Both the position numbers and the translations under genes were made by a program. This document shows, one piece after another, positions 31,252 to 41,103 of a stretch of DNA of 50,000 nucleotides (positions within the stretch are counted from its first letter, which is position 1; each line of letters begins with the position of its first letter). This DNA comes from Prorocentrum cordatum (taxonomy: Eukaryota > Sar > Dinophyceae > Prorocentrales > Prorocentraceae). A model generated the notes under the pieces. The model was not told the origin of the DNA and did no database searches. It worked only from the letters and a program-made list of their open reading frames with translations. The stretch is from contig CAUYUJ010014178.1 in NCBI GenBank assembly GCA_963575745.1, positions 231,591 through 281,590 on the forward strand, written 5' to 3'.

Positions 31252-32208
31252 ATGGCTTCCCAGATGGCCGGTCGGCTCGACCCCGTGACGGGCGAGTATT
31301 ACCCAAGCGATGATGAAGTGCGCTACAGTATGGAGCGCTGGCACACGCCACCCAACCACGAGGCGTATGCGCGGCGCTGGCTCAAGCAGTGTGGCTCGGA
31401 GAGGTGGTTCGCGTGCGGTATCTTCTTCCCTATTCTATGGGAGGGTGTCAAGGGCGTATGCCTCGCCGTATCGAGCGTTATGTCCACGAGGCAGTCGAAG
31501 ACGAACAACGACCCGGACTACCAGCACAGTATGGGGGGCATCCCCGAGCCGGAGTGGCTTTACTTCGACGCCTTCTTCTACGCGCACGCGGTATTCGGGA
31601 ACTTCTCGGTATTCCAGGATGAGAGGCTTGGGAAGCCCATTGGCTACCTTCTGCACGTATTCGACACGCTGTGCACCGCGCGAGGTATCGTCGCCTGGAA
31701 AGCCAACCTCTTCGTCCACCCGGGCCAGTGGGTGTATAGCAGTATGCGGTATTTGCTCGGTCAGCTCGCTATTCCCATTCATGCGGAGATCGTATCCGGC
31801 CTCTCCTACAGGGCCCTCGCCACCTTGGACGTATTCATTGCGTATCACGCGGCCTTCATGGGTACGGACCCGCAGAAAATGGCCATTTGGAACGTATCCC
31901 CTGAGGTCGGCCCAGAGATGAAGTATCCGCGTCAAGACCAGTGGTGGTGGTTGCCCGTATGGCGGTCTTTTGGTCAGAGCGACGAGTATCCGAACATGCT
32001 CGATTACCCGGCCTTGCCACCGCAGGTCCACAACGTGCTCGCGTTAGCACTGCCGTATGCAAGCCCCGGCTCTCTCGCCAGCAGGCGCATCGGCAATATC
32101 ATTGGGCATTTGGGAGCGCACGGGTATCAGCCAGGCCCGCACCTGCATCAGCCAGGCAGCCATGTACCCAAGCGCCTTTGCGACGTCGCAGACGACGAGT
32201 CGCCTTAG
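31252..32208 (+). CDS. Intact hypothetical protein, 318 aa, possible host gene or exon
   Basis: An uninterrupted, non-repetitive frame from ATG 31252 to TAG 32206-32208; a second ATG at 31264 is equally plausible. The protein is rich in aromatic residues (WLKQCGSERWFACGIFF near residues 40-57, WLYFDAFFYAH near 100, DQWWWLPVWRSF near 230) and ends in a Pro/His-rich then basic/acidic tail. There is no signal peptide and no clear membrane segment. I do not recognise the family. Codon choice is odd: Val before a T-initial codon is almost always GTA, and Ser before ATG is AGT, creating many GTAT words. CTTCCCAG lies before the second ATG and GG-GTGAGTATAC lies at 32219, so it may be an exon flanked by splice sites. 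It sits between parts of a split repeat block. Confidence 0.6.
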   Translation: MASQMAGRLDPVTGEYYPSDDEVRYSMERWHTPPNHEAYARRWLKQCGSERWFACGIFFPILWEGVKGVCLAVSSVMSTRQSKTNNDPDYQHSMGGIPEPEWLYFDAFFYAHAVFGNFSVFQDERLGKPIGYLLHVFDTLCTARGIVAWKANLFVHPGQWVYSSMRYLLGQLAIPIHAEIVSGLSYRALATLDVFIAYHAAFMGTDPQKMAIWNVSPEVGPEMKYPRQDQWWWLPVWRSFGQSDEYPNMLDYPALPPQVHNVLALALPYASPGSLASRRIGNIIGHLGAHGYQPGPHLHQPGSHVPKRLCDVADDESP

Positions 32209-32646
32209 TATGCTTCTGGGTGAGTATACTCCTACGTGTGACTGGACCTGTTTGCGAAAGCAGGAGAAAGTATGGCACCCCTTTGTGTCCAGAGCCGCGC
32301 CGTCTGCGTTATTCCTTTCTCGCTTCTCTCCTTTCCTCCTTGTCCTGCTCCTCCTCCCCCTCTTGCGCCTCGGAGCCGTATTGGAACTGTCGATGGCCAT
32401 CTCCCTGTCTCCCTCGCATGTCTGCTTGTACATATGTATAATTTCAGAACTAAACGTGCATGTGATCGTTTAGAACATGGTGGACCGTGCGTATGTCACG
32501 AACCTTGTGTACTTTCTCTCCCTCCGTCTGGCTGTGCACGCGCGCGTTGGGCAGTGAGAGTTAGGATCACAGCGCCACCAGTGTATGAGCAATGCATGCG
32601 TCATCCTTGGGACTGTATAACAGCAGAAACAGACAACATTGCATCG
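32209..32646. other. Downstream region of the 318-aa ORF, no gene seen
   Basis: Begins with a donor-like GGTGAGTATAC (32219-32229), then CT-rich sequence (32310-32360). Nothing else is recognised. Confidence 0.5.
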
Positions 32647-32795
32647 CAGCGGGACAGCCATCGGGACAACCATCGGGACAACCATCGGGACAACCATTTG
32701 GACAAGCATCGGGATAACGATCGGGACAACCATAACCATCAGGACAACCATCGGGGCAACCATCGAGACAACCATCGGGACAACGATACCTTCTC
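32647..32795 (+). repeat. 12-bp minisatellite GGGACAACCATC
   Basis: About 12 units of CATCGGGACAAC with point variants (TTTGGACAAGC, GGGATAACG). In one frame it spells HRDN repeats. No wider gene. Confidence 0.95.
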
Positions 32796-33132
32796 TCTTG
32801 TGTCCTCCCACATCCCTCAGGAAGTTGCCCTAAAGATGTGACCGACTCCTCTCTCTCCTTCTCTCTGTCTCTCGCTCTTTCTCTGCTTCATATCTATCAT
32901 ACGTAACACATCTACTTGTGTAATCGCCTTCCCAGGAATTTGCCTCAAAAATGTGACCAACTATCTTGGCACTGCGTACCATCTCACGTGTACCGTGTAC
33001 CACATCTTCTCAGGTTGCCTCACACATGTGACGAATCTCTTTCTATCTCTCTCTCCACTGGCTCTCTGTCTTGCTCTCTCTCTCTCTCTCTCTCTGTCTC
33101 TCTGTACTATGTATGTCATACGCAACAAATGC
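32796..33132. other. Spacer with (CT)n, no gene seen
   Basis: CT-rich runs at 32845-32885 and 33036-33107. Repeated phrases AAAGATGTGACCGACTC, AAAATGTGACCAACTATC and CACATGTGACGAATCTC occur about 100 bp apart. Confidence 0.6.
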
Positions 33133-33392
33133 ACCATGCGGGGCACATGCGGGGCCCAAACAAGTGATCAACCTCTGCGGGTGTGTACTCCACGCCAGTG
33201 TAGTATCCACGATCGTCCGCGCGCCACGAAGTGAAGTGTCCTGACGTCATAGGGCGGGAAGCTGGGTGTGGGTGGTTCCCGAGAGTCGTGTGGATGTTTG
33301 GTAGAGCTTGCATTGCCCCCCCACGAAGTGGGGGTATTGGCTGGCGTCGCATGAAAACCCTGGCACTGGGGAGAACACTGAGCGTTCGGGTA
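33133..33392 (+). repeat. Module M2, copy 2
   Basis: CACCATGCGGGGCACAT, GCGCCACGAAGTGAAGTGTC, GTCATAGGGCGGGAAGCTGG, ACGAAGTGGGGGTATTGG and ATGAAAACCCTGGCACTGG match copy 1 at 23880-24138. It ends in AAAATGATTGTTG. Confidence 0.93.
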
Positions 33393-33397
33393 AAATG

Positions 33398-33479
<82 letters not shown>

Positions 33480-33490
33480 TTGTTGTTGAG
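33393..33490. repeat. (GTT)n-(GCT)n array
   Basis: GTT units switching to nine GCT units and back. It joins M2 and M3 as in copy 1. Confidence 0.96.
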
Positions 33491-35052
33491 TTCTCAGTTT
33501 CGAAGAATAAGTATTGTTGATCCCCCCCACCGGTGCACATTGATTTGTTTCAATGGAAGCGCCCCCTGGGGGCTCGCACCTGGTTTTTTTGTCAAGGAAA
33601 GTCTTCCTGCTCAAACTGGCCCCCTGGCCCCCGGGTTACAACAACAACGGCTCCCGCTTGAGACTTCCTCACACTTTACTCAGGACCCCCACTCCCGCCC
33701 GAGATTTCCTCGCACTTTATTCGAGAATCGCGTTCTCGCTTGGGACTTCCTTACGATTTATTCAGGAATCGTTCCTCGTGCGCTCTGGAGTCGCGCTCTC
33801 GCTGGAGACTTGCTTACACTCTACTGAAGAATAGCGCCCTTGCGTTGGAATTTCTTGCAATGTACTCCAGCGCCGCGCTCCCGACACCCAGGCACCCAGG
33901 AGTCGCGCTCACGCTTAGGACTCCTTCACAGATTACCTAGGAATCGGGATCTCGCTGCCCTGCGTGGCCCCGTTGCAGCCCTCCGTGGCCCCCTCGCTTT
34001 GTTTCGTGGCCCCGTTGCAGCCCTTCGTGGCCCCCTCGCTTTGTTTGGTGGCCCCGTTGCAGCCCTTCGTGGTCTCCTCGTTGCCCTTCGTGGCCCCGTT
34101 GAAGCCCTTCGTGGCCCCCTCGCTTTGTTTCGTGGCCCCGTTGCAGCCCTTCGTGGCCCCCATCGCTGCCCTTCGTGGCCCCGTTGCAGCCCTTCGTGGC
34201 CCCGTTGCAGCCCTTCGCGGCCCCCTCGCTGCCCTTCGTGGCCCCATATGCATGCCCTTCGTGGCCCCCTCGCTTTGTTTCGTGGCCCCACATATGTATG
34301 CCCTTCGTGGCCCCCGTTCGTTCGCGCCCGTGGTGGCCCCATATGCATGCCCTTCGTGGCCCCGCTGTCGCTTTCCGTGGCCCCATCGCTGCCCTTCGTG
34401 TCCCCGTTGCTGCCCTCAGTGGCCCCGTCCTTCCCCTCCGCGGCCCAACATACGTATGCCCTTCGTGGCCCCCGCTCGTTCGCGCCCGTTGTGGCCTCAT
34501 GTGCGTGCCCTTCGTGGCCCCGCTGTCGCCGTTTGTGGCCCCCTTCATTGTCCTACGTGGCCCAGGTGCTACCCTCAGTGGCCCCATCGTTGCCTTCTGT
34601 GGCCCCGCATTATCTGCCCTTCGTGGCCCACGCTCGTTCGCGCTCTTCGTGGCCCCATACGCATTCCCTCCGTGTCCCCGCTGTCGCCCTTCGTGGCCTA
34701 CTTCGTGTCCTTCGTGGCTCTGCTGTCGTTTTCTCTCGCTCTCGCTTTCGCTCGTCGTCGTCGCCGTCGCCGTCGTTGCCGTCGCCGTCGTCGTCGTCGT
34801 CGTCGTCGTCGGTCCCCTGTCCGTCCCTCTTGGGGCAGGGTCGACGGTCCGCAGCCGCCCCGCCGATCAGCGCTGCCGCTGGCCAGGCCGACGGTCCGCG
34901 GCCGCCCCGCCGCTTGCCGGGGCCCGGCCTGCAGGGAAGAAAGGTATACCCCCCAAAAGGGGTTCGTTCGAAGAAGAACAGGGCGGGTATCGAGGGTTTG
35001 GGAAATACGCGTTATTGGACACTCGAGCAGATATGGGCGAACAGTCTTAAAA
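33491..35052 (+). repeat. Module M3, copy 2
   Basis: Same succession as 24223-25747: TTTCGAAGAATAAGTATTG, GGGGGCTCGCACCTGG, CGGCTCCCGCTTGAGACTTC, a CCTTCGTGGCCCC minisatellite at 33955-34725 (with CTCGCTTTGTTTCGTGG variants not prominent in copy 1), a (CGT)n run, GGTCCCCTGTCCGTCCCTCT and GCGGGTATCGAGGGTTT. In this copy the sequence CGACGGTCCGC-GCCGCCCCGCCG is duplicated (34841 and 34890). Confidence 0.92.
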
Positions 35053-35115
35053 TGATTGTTGTTGTTGTTGTTGCTGCTGCTGTTGTTGTTGTTGCTGTTT
35101 CTTTCGGCCCTGCGC
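35053..35115. repeat. (GTT)n with GCT units
   Basis: Short GTT array preceded by TTAAAATGATTG, closing M3 copy 2. Confidence 0.93.
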
Positions 35116-35172
35116 AAGGCTAGAGGAGGTAGAATCGCTCATGACGCCTCTACGTGTTTGTTTTGTTTGTGT

Positions 35173-35285
35173 TCTCTCTCTCTCTCTCTCTCTCGTTCTC
35201 TCTCTCTCTCATTTTCTCTCTCTCTCTCTCTCTTGTTTTCTCTCTTTTTTTTTGCTCTCTCTCTCTCTCTCTCTCTCCCTCCCTC
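35173..35285. repeat. (CT)n array
   Basis: CT dinucleotides with GTT and TTT interruptions, resembling the array beside the spliced leader at 7195. Confidence 0.95.
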
Positions 35286-36127
35286 CCCCTCATCCTCCTT
35301 GGAAAAGAGGGTGCGCTGAGGACAAGGATGGGGGGGAGGAGAGTCAGTTTCTCTCTTCCTCACGCCTTGTCCTCCCAGCGGTTTCAGGGTGCTGAAGACG
35401 TGGGTTGGTTGCCTTCCATGTGCCGTTTCCCATTTGGCATGGGGACACAAACACCGGGTTGCGGGCAGAAATCAGAAGCCTTGTTTTCCTCAACCTCGGC
35501 CACTCGTCCTCACCTTCCGCGACGCTATGCCTCCTCATCCTCGCCCTTGCTGTCGTCGTTGTGGCCGCCGCCGCCGCCGTCGCCGTCGTCCTCCTCGTCC
35601 TCCTCGTCGTCGTCCTCCTCCTCCTCCTCCTTCCCCTCCTCCTCCTACTGGGTCAACCATTGGAGGAGATGTCCCTGCAACCCTGGAGCCTGGCCCGTGC
35701 ATCGCCCGGTAATTTCAGTCGGGCGCCGGTGTGGAAGACCCGGCCTCCACGCCGAGGGCCCAGACTGCACGGTCGCGCCTGCCTCGGCGAGGATCTCGAC
35801 CGCAGATTTCGTAGGCGAAAAACATCTCCGTATCCGCGGCCTCGCGGGCTGGGTCCCTGGGGCCGCGACCCTGCGATTACGGAGCGTTTTTTCGTGGATG
35901 TCCCGCGCGGGGCGTACCATGCGATCGCGTATCCGCGGGATCGCGCCCCAGAATCAAAAACCGCGAGGGCGCGGATGCGGATTTGTTCGCCGCTCGTGAT
36001 TTCTTTCCCTCGAGGGCAGAACACGCACCGGCCATGACCGAGATGTCGCGGGACCTTGCCGACGCCGGTCTTGGCCATGGTCCGTGCCGGCTGTCGCCGA
36101 TTCGCTGCATCGAAGCTGACCAAGATC
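35286..36127. other. GC-rich spacer, no gene seen
   Basis: Includes CCG/TCC triplets (35560-35650) and a GCGATCGCG-TATCCGCGGGATCGCG word cluster at 35920-35946. No recognisable product. Confidence 0.5.
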
Positions 36128-36266
36128 GGGCAGGGCTAGGACGAGGATGAATCCTTTCGAGAGCGTTCCGGAACGCTCTCAGAGCGTTCCGGAGGCATCG
36201 TCCAGAGCTGAGGGATCTCAGAGATTCTCGATTCATCCTCATCTGATGTTAGCCTGGTCCTGGCCT
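36128..36266. repeat. MITE-like inverted-repeat element, copy 2
   Basis: GGGCAGGGCTAGGACGAGG-ATGAATC at the left pairs with GATTCATCCTCATCTGATG at the right (11 perfect bases plus partial pairing). The inside carries GAGCGTTCCGGAACGCTC and a repeated AGAGCGTTCCGGA, and CTCAGAGATTCTCGATTCA as in copy 1. Confidence 0.72.
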
Positions 36267-36507
36267 CGTGTTCCAAGATGGACGGTGGGCAAGATCGACA
36301 CGACGTCCAGATTTTCTCATCACGTCGACCCCCAGACGAGGTCTCGACCCTTTCCCCAGGACCGGTTTTTCATTTTTCCCTGGGCCTTCTAGAAGGCCCC
36401 CAGAGGCCGAAAATTGCGAACACCCGCCCGTCGTGATCTTTACATGACTCGAGGGGTCCTGGGATGGACGGCGACCAAGATCGTCACGACGCTTCCGCCC
36501 CCGTGGC

Positions 36508-36706
36508 CTGGGGGGTCTCAGCATCCCTGGCTTGAGCTCCGGGTGTTGCTAGAAGTGCCCCTGGTCCAAGGTGCCCCAGAGCACCCCTGACGAGGCCCAG
36601 CGGGCCCCCGAGGCTCCAAAGTGTAGCGAACAGCTGGGGGCACCTTGGGCCAGGAGCACCTTCAGCAACCCCCGACTGGAGGGTCTCAGCATCACTGACT
36701 TGAGCT
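36508..36706. repeat. Inverted repeat inside near-identical direct repeats
   Basis: Direct repeats of 31 bp (36508-36538 and 36676-36706; 28 of 31 match; core GGGTCTCAGCATC) surround arms of 38 bp (36540-36577 and 36637-36674) that are imperfect reverse complements. The loop is about 60 bp. The interval 36267-36507 holds no gene but repeats ATGGACGG-GA-CAAGATCG twice. Confidence 0.75.
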
Positions 36707-36993
36707 GGGCGCCTCGCTGGGGGCGGCGCGGTTGTGCCGAGACCGCGTCGGTGCGCGGCCAGCCGAGCCCATCCCTGCGCTGTCCTGTGCGCGGCCCCGG
36801 GTCGACCTTGTCACGGCCGCTCCTGCCACCGCGTCGTCCTCGTCGTCCTGGCGTCCGTGGCGAGGAGGGAGGAGGAGGAGGAGGGGGGAGGGATGGTCAG
36901 AGGAGGAGAAGGTACCGATACCGCCACCCTGGCCTCGTCGTCGCCCTTTTGGGCCGTCCTGGGAGGCCCTCGTCGCCACCGCTGGCTTCGCCA
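36707..36993. other. GC-rich spacer, no gene seen
   Basis: Short of any recognisable domain; contains TCGTCC-type words and a GGA-rich stretch near 36860-36910. Confidence 0.5.
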
Positions 36994-37110
36994 TGAGGAG
37001 GAGGAGGAGGAGGAGGAGGAGGAGGAGGAGGAGGAGGAGGAGGAGGAGGAAGAAGAGGAGGAGGAGGAGGAGGAGGAGGAAGAAGAGGGGGAGGAGGAGG
37101 AGGAGGACAA
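36994..37110. repeat. (GAG)n array
   Basis: GGA/GAG triplets with a few AAG variants. Confidence 0.96.
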
Positions 37111-37794
37111 GTTAGGCGCGCTCGCGTTATATCTGAAATCCTACCGCTCCCTCCCAGCCCTTACACTGGCGTAGATCGCCTCTCTATTCGCACAATCGGA
37201 TGTCGCAGCATGGCATAGTATTACATGGCATAGCATGGTGTTGAATATCAACGCTTAGCATGACATAGCATGGCGTGGCGACGCCCTAAAATTGGGGGCT
37301 TCTGCGGCCCCAAAAATCAACGGATCGGCACCGAATGTGTAATCACTTCCGATGGTTTTTTCGGGAGGCCATTTTCTAGTTGTTGGGGCTTGTTTGGAAG
37401 GACCGAAAACCATGCCGTGGCATGGCACTGGGAATAATGACGCCAGCGCTGCAGCGGGAGCACGATGCTGCCGATCGTGTTTCTGCTCTGGCGTCTCGCT
37501 AGGGTTCGTTTGGTTTTTGCTCGCAAGCCGTGGCCCGCCAAAACTGCCGCTGCCTCCGTCGACCGCTTCGTCAAACCCGTCACCTTCGAGGACTGCCCTC
37601 CCCCGTCGTTCGCTGCTCTGAAAAAGTTGCACTTCGATCAAGTGATTCAGCTCCTGCATGCGATCGACTGTGCTGCGCTGCTTGGCCGGCACACCCGTCT
37701 GGCCTAGTCTTGTTGCGCGACGTCCCCCTGTGGGTGCTAGCGGGCAGCGGGCAGGCATGTCTGCCGAAGGGAGAGCTGGTCTCCGACTCGGCCG
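37111..37794. other. Spacer, no gene firmly seen
   Basis: Includes GCATGGCATAG repeats (37205-37275). From about 37465 it has frames resembling the region ahead of a LINE RT (for example KPVTFEDCPPPSF), which may be the decayed 5' part of the LINE starting near 37795. Confidence 0.45.
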
Positions 37795-39560
37795 ATGGCG
37801 AGCACGAGCCGGGACCGCATTCGGCGAGAGTCCTGGGGGTCCGAAATGCCAGTGTTGAGTTTGAATGTTGTTATGAACGATTTTATCCGTCGTCCTCTTG
37901 ATCGTTAGCTTCCGGGGATCAGCGCGGCTTCGCGCGAGGCCGAATTTTCTGCCTACCAATGCTGGAAGCTGATGCTCTATCCCGCTTTCACTCAGCCCGC
38001 CCTGAAGGTGATGGGCGCCCGTTGCCGCGCGCCTTGGACCACGGGCATGCGGATTCCAGCTTGTCCCAGGAGTTTATGCTGTTCGCACTTGAGAAGATGG
38101 GCTGGCCGACAGCGCTCGCTGGTTTGGTCAGCATTCTGTCTGGTGCCGTCCAAGGGGTGATTGCTGTCCGTGGAGATATGTTACATGCGTTTGGGTTACG
38201 TTCTGGAATTATCCAAATGGGCGCGTTGGCGGGCACCGTTTTTGCTGCTGCTCTGTCTTCTGCCCCCGTAGATCCCCGCTGCTGTTCCGAAAGCAAGATG
38301 CTCGGCATCGGCCGCGCCTGCGCAGATTGCCTTGGAGGAGGGGCCTCGATGATGAGGGGTCTTCTGCAGCTCTATCGGGTTGCGAATCTAGCGGGGAAAA
38401 TAGCTCATCTGGTACTGAACTCACTGTTCCCGTCCGTAGAAGGTTCAGAAGTTTCTGGGCGCGTTTGCGTCATCCTGGAGCTTTTCTCGAATCGAAGACT
38501 GATTTTTGCGTCTGCATCGGGTGGGGATTCTTGGGGGCAGCCGATTGCCAAATATCGCTCACGATGCGCTGCCGCATGTAAGGGCCGACGCCTGCCTCTT
38601 CCTCTGCCGCGCTGCACAGAGCTCGCGGCGCGTGTCAGTCCTGAGCTATGTGATGCAGTTCTTGCCTATGCCGCCTTCGCTGCAGCGGAGTGAGCTCGGG
38701 CGTCTCCCGCAGGTCTTCCGGCTCCCCCCGGGGGATTCCGCCGCGGCTGATTGGCTTCATCTCCGGGGATTTCATTGGCCGAACGCGTTGCCTCTGGAGA
38801 TCATAGGTGCAGTGGCGATGGCGCAACTCGCGGTTCACGCTCTGCCTTGGCATGCTCGAGTCTCCCGCCTGCTGCGCCGTTGGAGCGATGGTCCAGGGTT
38901 CCTGGGCGAGCTGCGCCGGGCGACGCTCCCTGTAGGTCAGCGCTCGCCGAAGCATTGGAGATCTCAATTGTATGCTGAGTACCTGGCGGGCGCCTGCCGT
39001 GGAACCCGTTCTGGGCTCGCCCCGGAAGCCGCCAGAGTTTGCGGGCTCCCGAGGGTCCCGCTTGAAAGCTTCAAGCCGCAGGGGGCCGCGACGATTGCTT
39101 GCGCCGAATGCTGGTGCTCTCGACCCCTTGCCGCCATTTTTAGGGAAGCGTCTGCGCAAGCTTTTCTCGTCTCCGGCCTCTGCGATCGCTCTCGAAGACC
39201 TTGAGGTTGCCCGCCAGACTTTGCGCGAAGTCTCCCGCCTCCTGGGCCTGGTCCTGGCTTCGCACAGTGTCCGGGGGGTGATGGGCCGGTCGCAGAATCT
39301 TGCATCGGCGTGGTGAACTTCATGGTCTGATCGGCTGCGCGCGCGAGCCTGATTCTCTCGGGCATTATTCATGTTGCCCCAGGTTAGCACGGCCCGTCTT
39401 TCTCGCTCTCCGTCCGAGGCCTCTCTGTCTTGACCCCCGTGATCGTCTTGGTATATGCGGTTACTGCGCCTCCCCAGTCATAGGAGAAATTCCCGCGGCG
39501 TGTCACACCTACCACCAGCTCCGCCCCCTGCCCCCCGAGGTCCCCCACCTCCCCTCCACC
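37795..39560 (+). pseudogene. LINE-3 of this window: 5'-truncated RT and C-terminal part
   Basis: RT sequence starts near 37800 with DSADGEHEPGPHSARVLGVR, then GDQRGFARGRIF (about 37916), LSQEFMLFALEKMGW, GLRSGIIQMGALAGTVFAAAL and ACADCLGGG. The QGCPLSG-like box is altered (QMGALAG), and the second Asp of the motif C pair is Cys (38328-38330). A new frame (38640-39130) gives the thumb region, VLSYVMQFLPMPPSL and LHLRGFHWPNALP. The end, 39310-39500, reads LIGCAREPDSLGHYSCCPRL, the Cys-His tail usual at the end of this LINE type. No endonuclease is present, so it is probably 5'-truncated. Confidence 0.75.
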
Positions 39561-39645
39561 GCCCATGATGCTGCGCGAACAGCTGTTCGCGGTTCGCGAT
39601 CTTCGGCTTCCCGCGCAGGCGGGCCGCGCTGCTGGGTGGCGCGGG

Positions 39646-39650
<5 letters not shown>

Positions 39651-39679
<29 letters not shown>

Positions 39680-39780
39680 GCGCTTGCCTCCTCCTCCTCC
39701 TCCTCCTCCTCTGCTGCTGCTGCTGCTGCTCCTCCTCCTCCTCCTCCTCCTCCTCCTCCTCCTCCTCCTCCTCCTGCCCC
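39651..39780. repeat. (GTC)n-(CTC)n-(GCT)n compound microsatellite
   Basis: Ten GTC units, then CCT and GCT triplets and a long (CCT)n. It separates LINE-3 from LINE-4. Confidence 0.95.
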
Positions 39781-39883
39781 CCGCCCCCCCCCTCACCCTC
39801 CTCCTCCTCCGCCGTTTTCGTTCGAAGGTTCAGGATTTCCGAGGCCTTCAGAGTGTTGCAACCACCCGCCTTCGGAACGGCCA

Positions 39884-41103
39884 TTGGGTCGACGCGAGCC
39901 AAGATTGCTTTCGGGTGAGCTCCCGGGGGAGCACTATGAACCTATTGCATGCCACGGCGCCGCCATGGACGAGGCTGCTCGGCGCGCCGCTGCGCAGCCA
40001 TGGCATCGCCGATCATGCGTCAATCCGCGCGACGGGAAGCCGTGGATCAATGCTGCAGACGCTGTGGCGTGTAATCAGTGCAAGCTTGCCAAGGGGGCCT
40101 GCTATGGTGGCCACAAAAAGCTTGCTGCATCCAGTCCTTCCACATCTAGAAGTCTCATGCGACGGATCTCGCCAAGCAGGTTGCCGACCTCAAGGCGGGG
40201 GTCACGCGTCTACGGCAGCAGCGCGGGGTTCATGTTGGGCAAGGCGCTGCCTCTCTTCATCCTCCTGCTGGTGCCCCCTATGGATCTGGCGCCCAGGGCC
40301 TCAAGGGGGCCGGCAGCCAGTCTGCCGGCCCCGTGGAGGACAGAGGTGGGGCCAACCGACTTGCCCAGCGACGCCGCATCAAGCAGATCCAGGACGTCCT
40401 CAAGATGCTCGACAAGGAGTGCGTGGACAAGCTGGGCAAGGAGCGGGGCCGCTTGGGGGCGGAGCTGTTCGCCGATCGGCCGTCCGAGGACAAGGCCGCG
40501 CCCGTCGCAGCCAGAGCGCGGTCGGCCCGTGCCGAGGTCGAGGAACTCCAGAAGGCCCGCGCCGCCCAGCAGCTCCGCAGTGACGAGCTGGCGGCGGAGC
40601 GCGCGCAGTCTGTTGAGCAGATGCGCGTGGCGGAGGTGGACCTGCAAGGGTTGGGGGAGGAGGGGGTGAGTTCATGGCCGCGCGGCCTCCAGCCGCGGAG
40701 GGCAAGCCGCCCACCCTCCACAGCATCCCCCCAACATCGCGATCATCATCCAGCAGCTCAGCACGGTGGCCCAGGGCCTCGGGCTGGAGGAGGGCATCCT
40801 CAAGGAGTTGGAGGACACGCACGGCGCGCTGGACAAGCTACGCACAATTCCTGAACCTGCCACTTCCGCAGCCGGCTGCTGCCGAGGGCTCGGAGACCCT
40901 GCTGCTGGAGTTCCTGCGGGAAGTGATGATGATCCTGGCCTCACGGGCGTGGGCCGGTTTTATCCGAGGAATCGATTCGCGCCGCTCTCAACGAGGCTGG
41001 CCTGCCCCGGCAGGCCGACGCCGCGGTCGACGCCGTGCGCGCGGCGCTCAAGCGGCTCCAGGAGACGCTGTGCGCTCGTGGCAAGAAGGCGCGCGCTGCC
41101 TAA
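39884..41103 (+). pseudogene. LINE-4 ORF1: zinc-binding and coiled-coil protein
   Basis: The first frame has AWHRRSCVNPRDGKPW and ACNQCKLAKGACYGGHKK, a Cys cluster like that of LINE-1. After a frame change near 40330 there is RRRIKQIQDVLKMLDKE, a long charged helix with AEVEELQKARAAQQLR and EQMRVAEVDLQG, probably a coiled coil. Further frame changes lead to IAIIIQQLSTVAQGLGLEEG and AVDAVRAALKRLQETL, ending in TAA at 41101-41103. ORF1 proteins of LINEs bind element RNA; this assignment is by position and composition. Confidence 0.6.
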
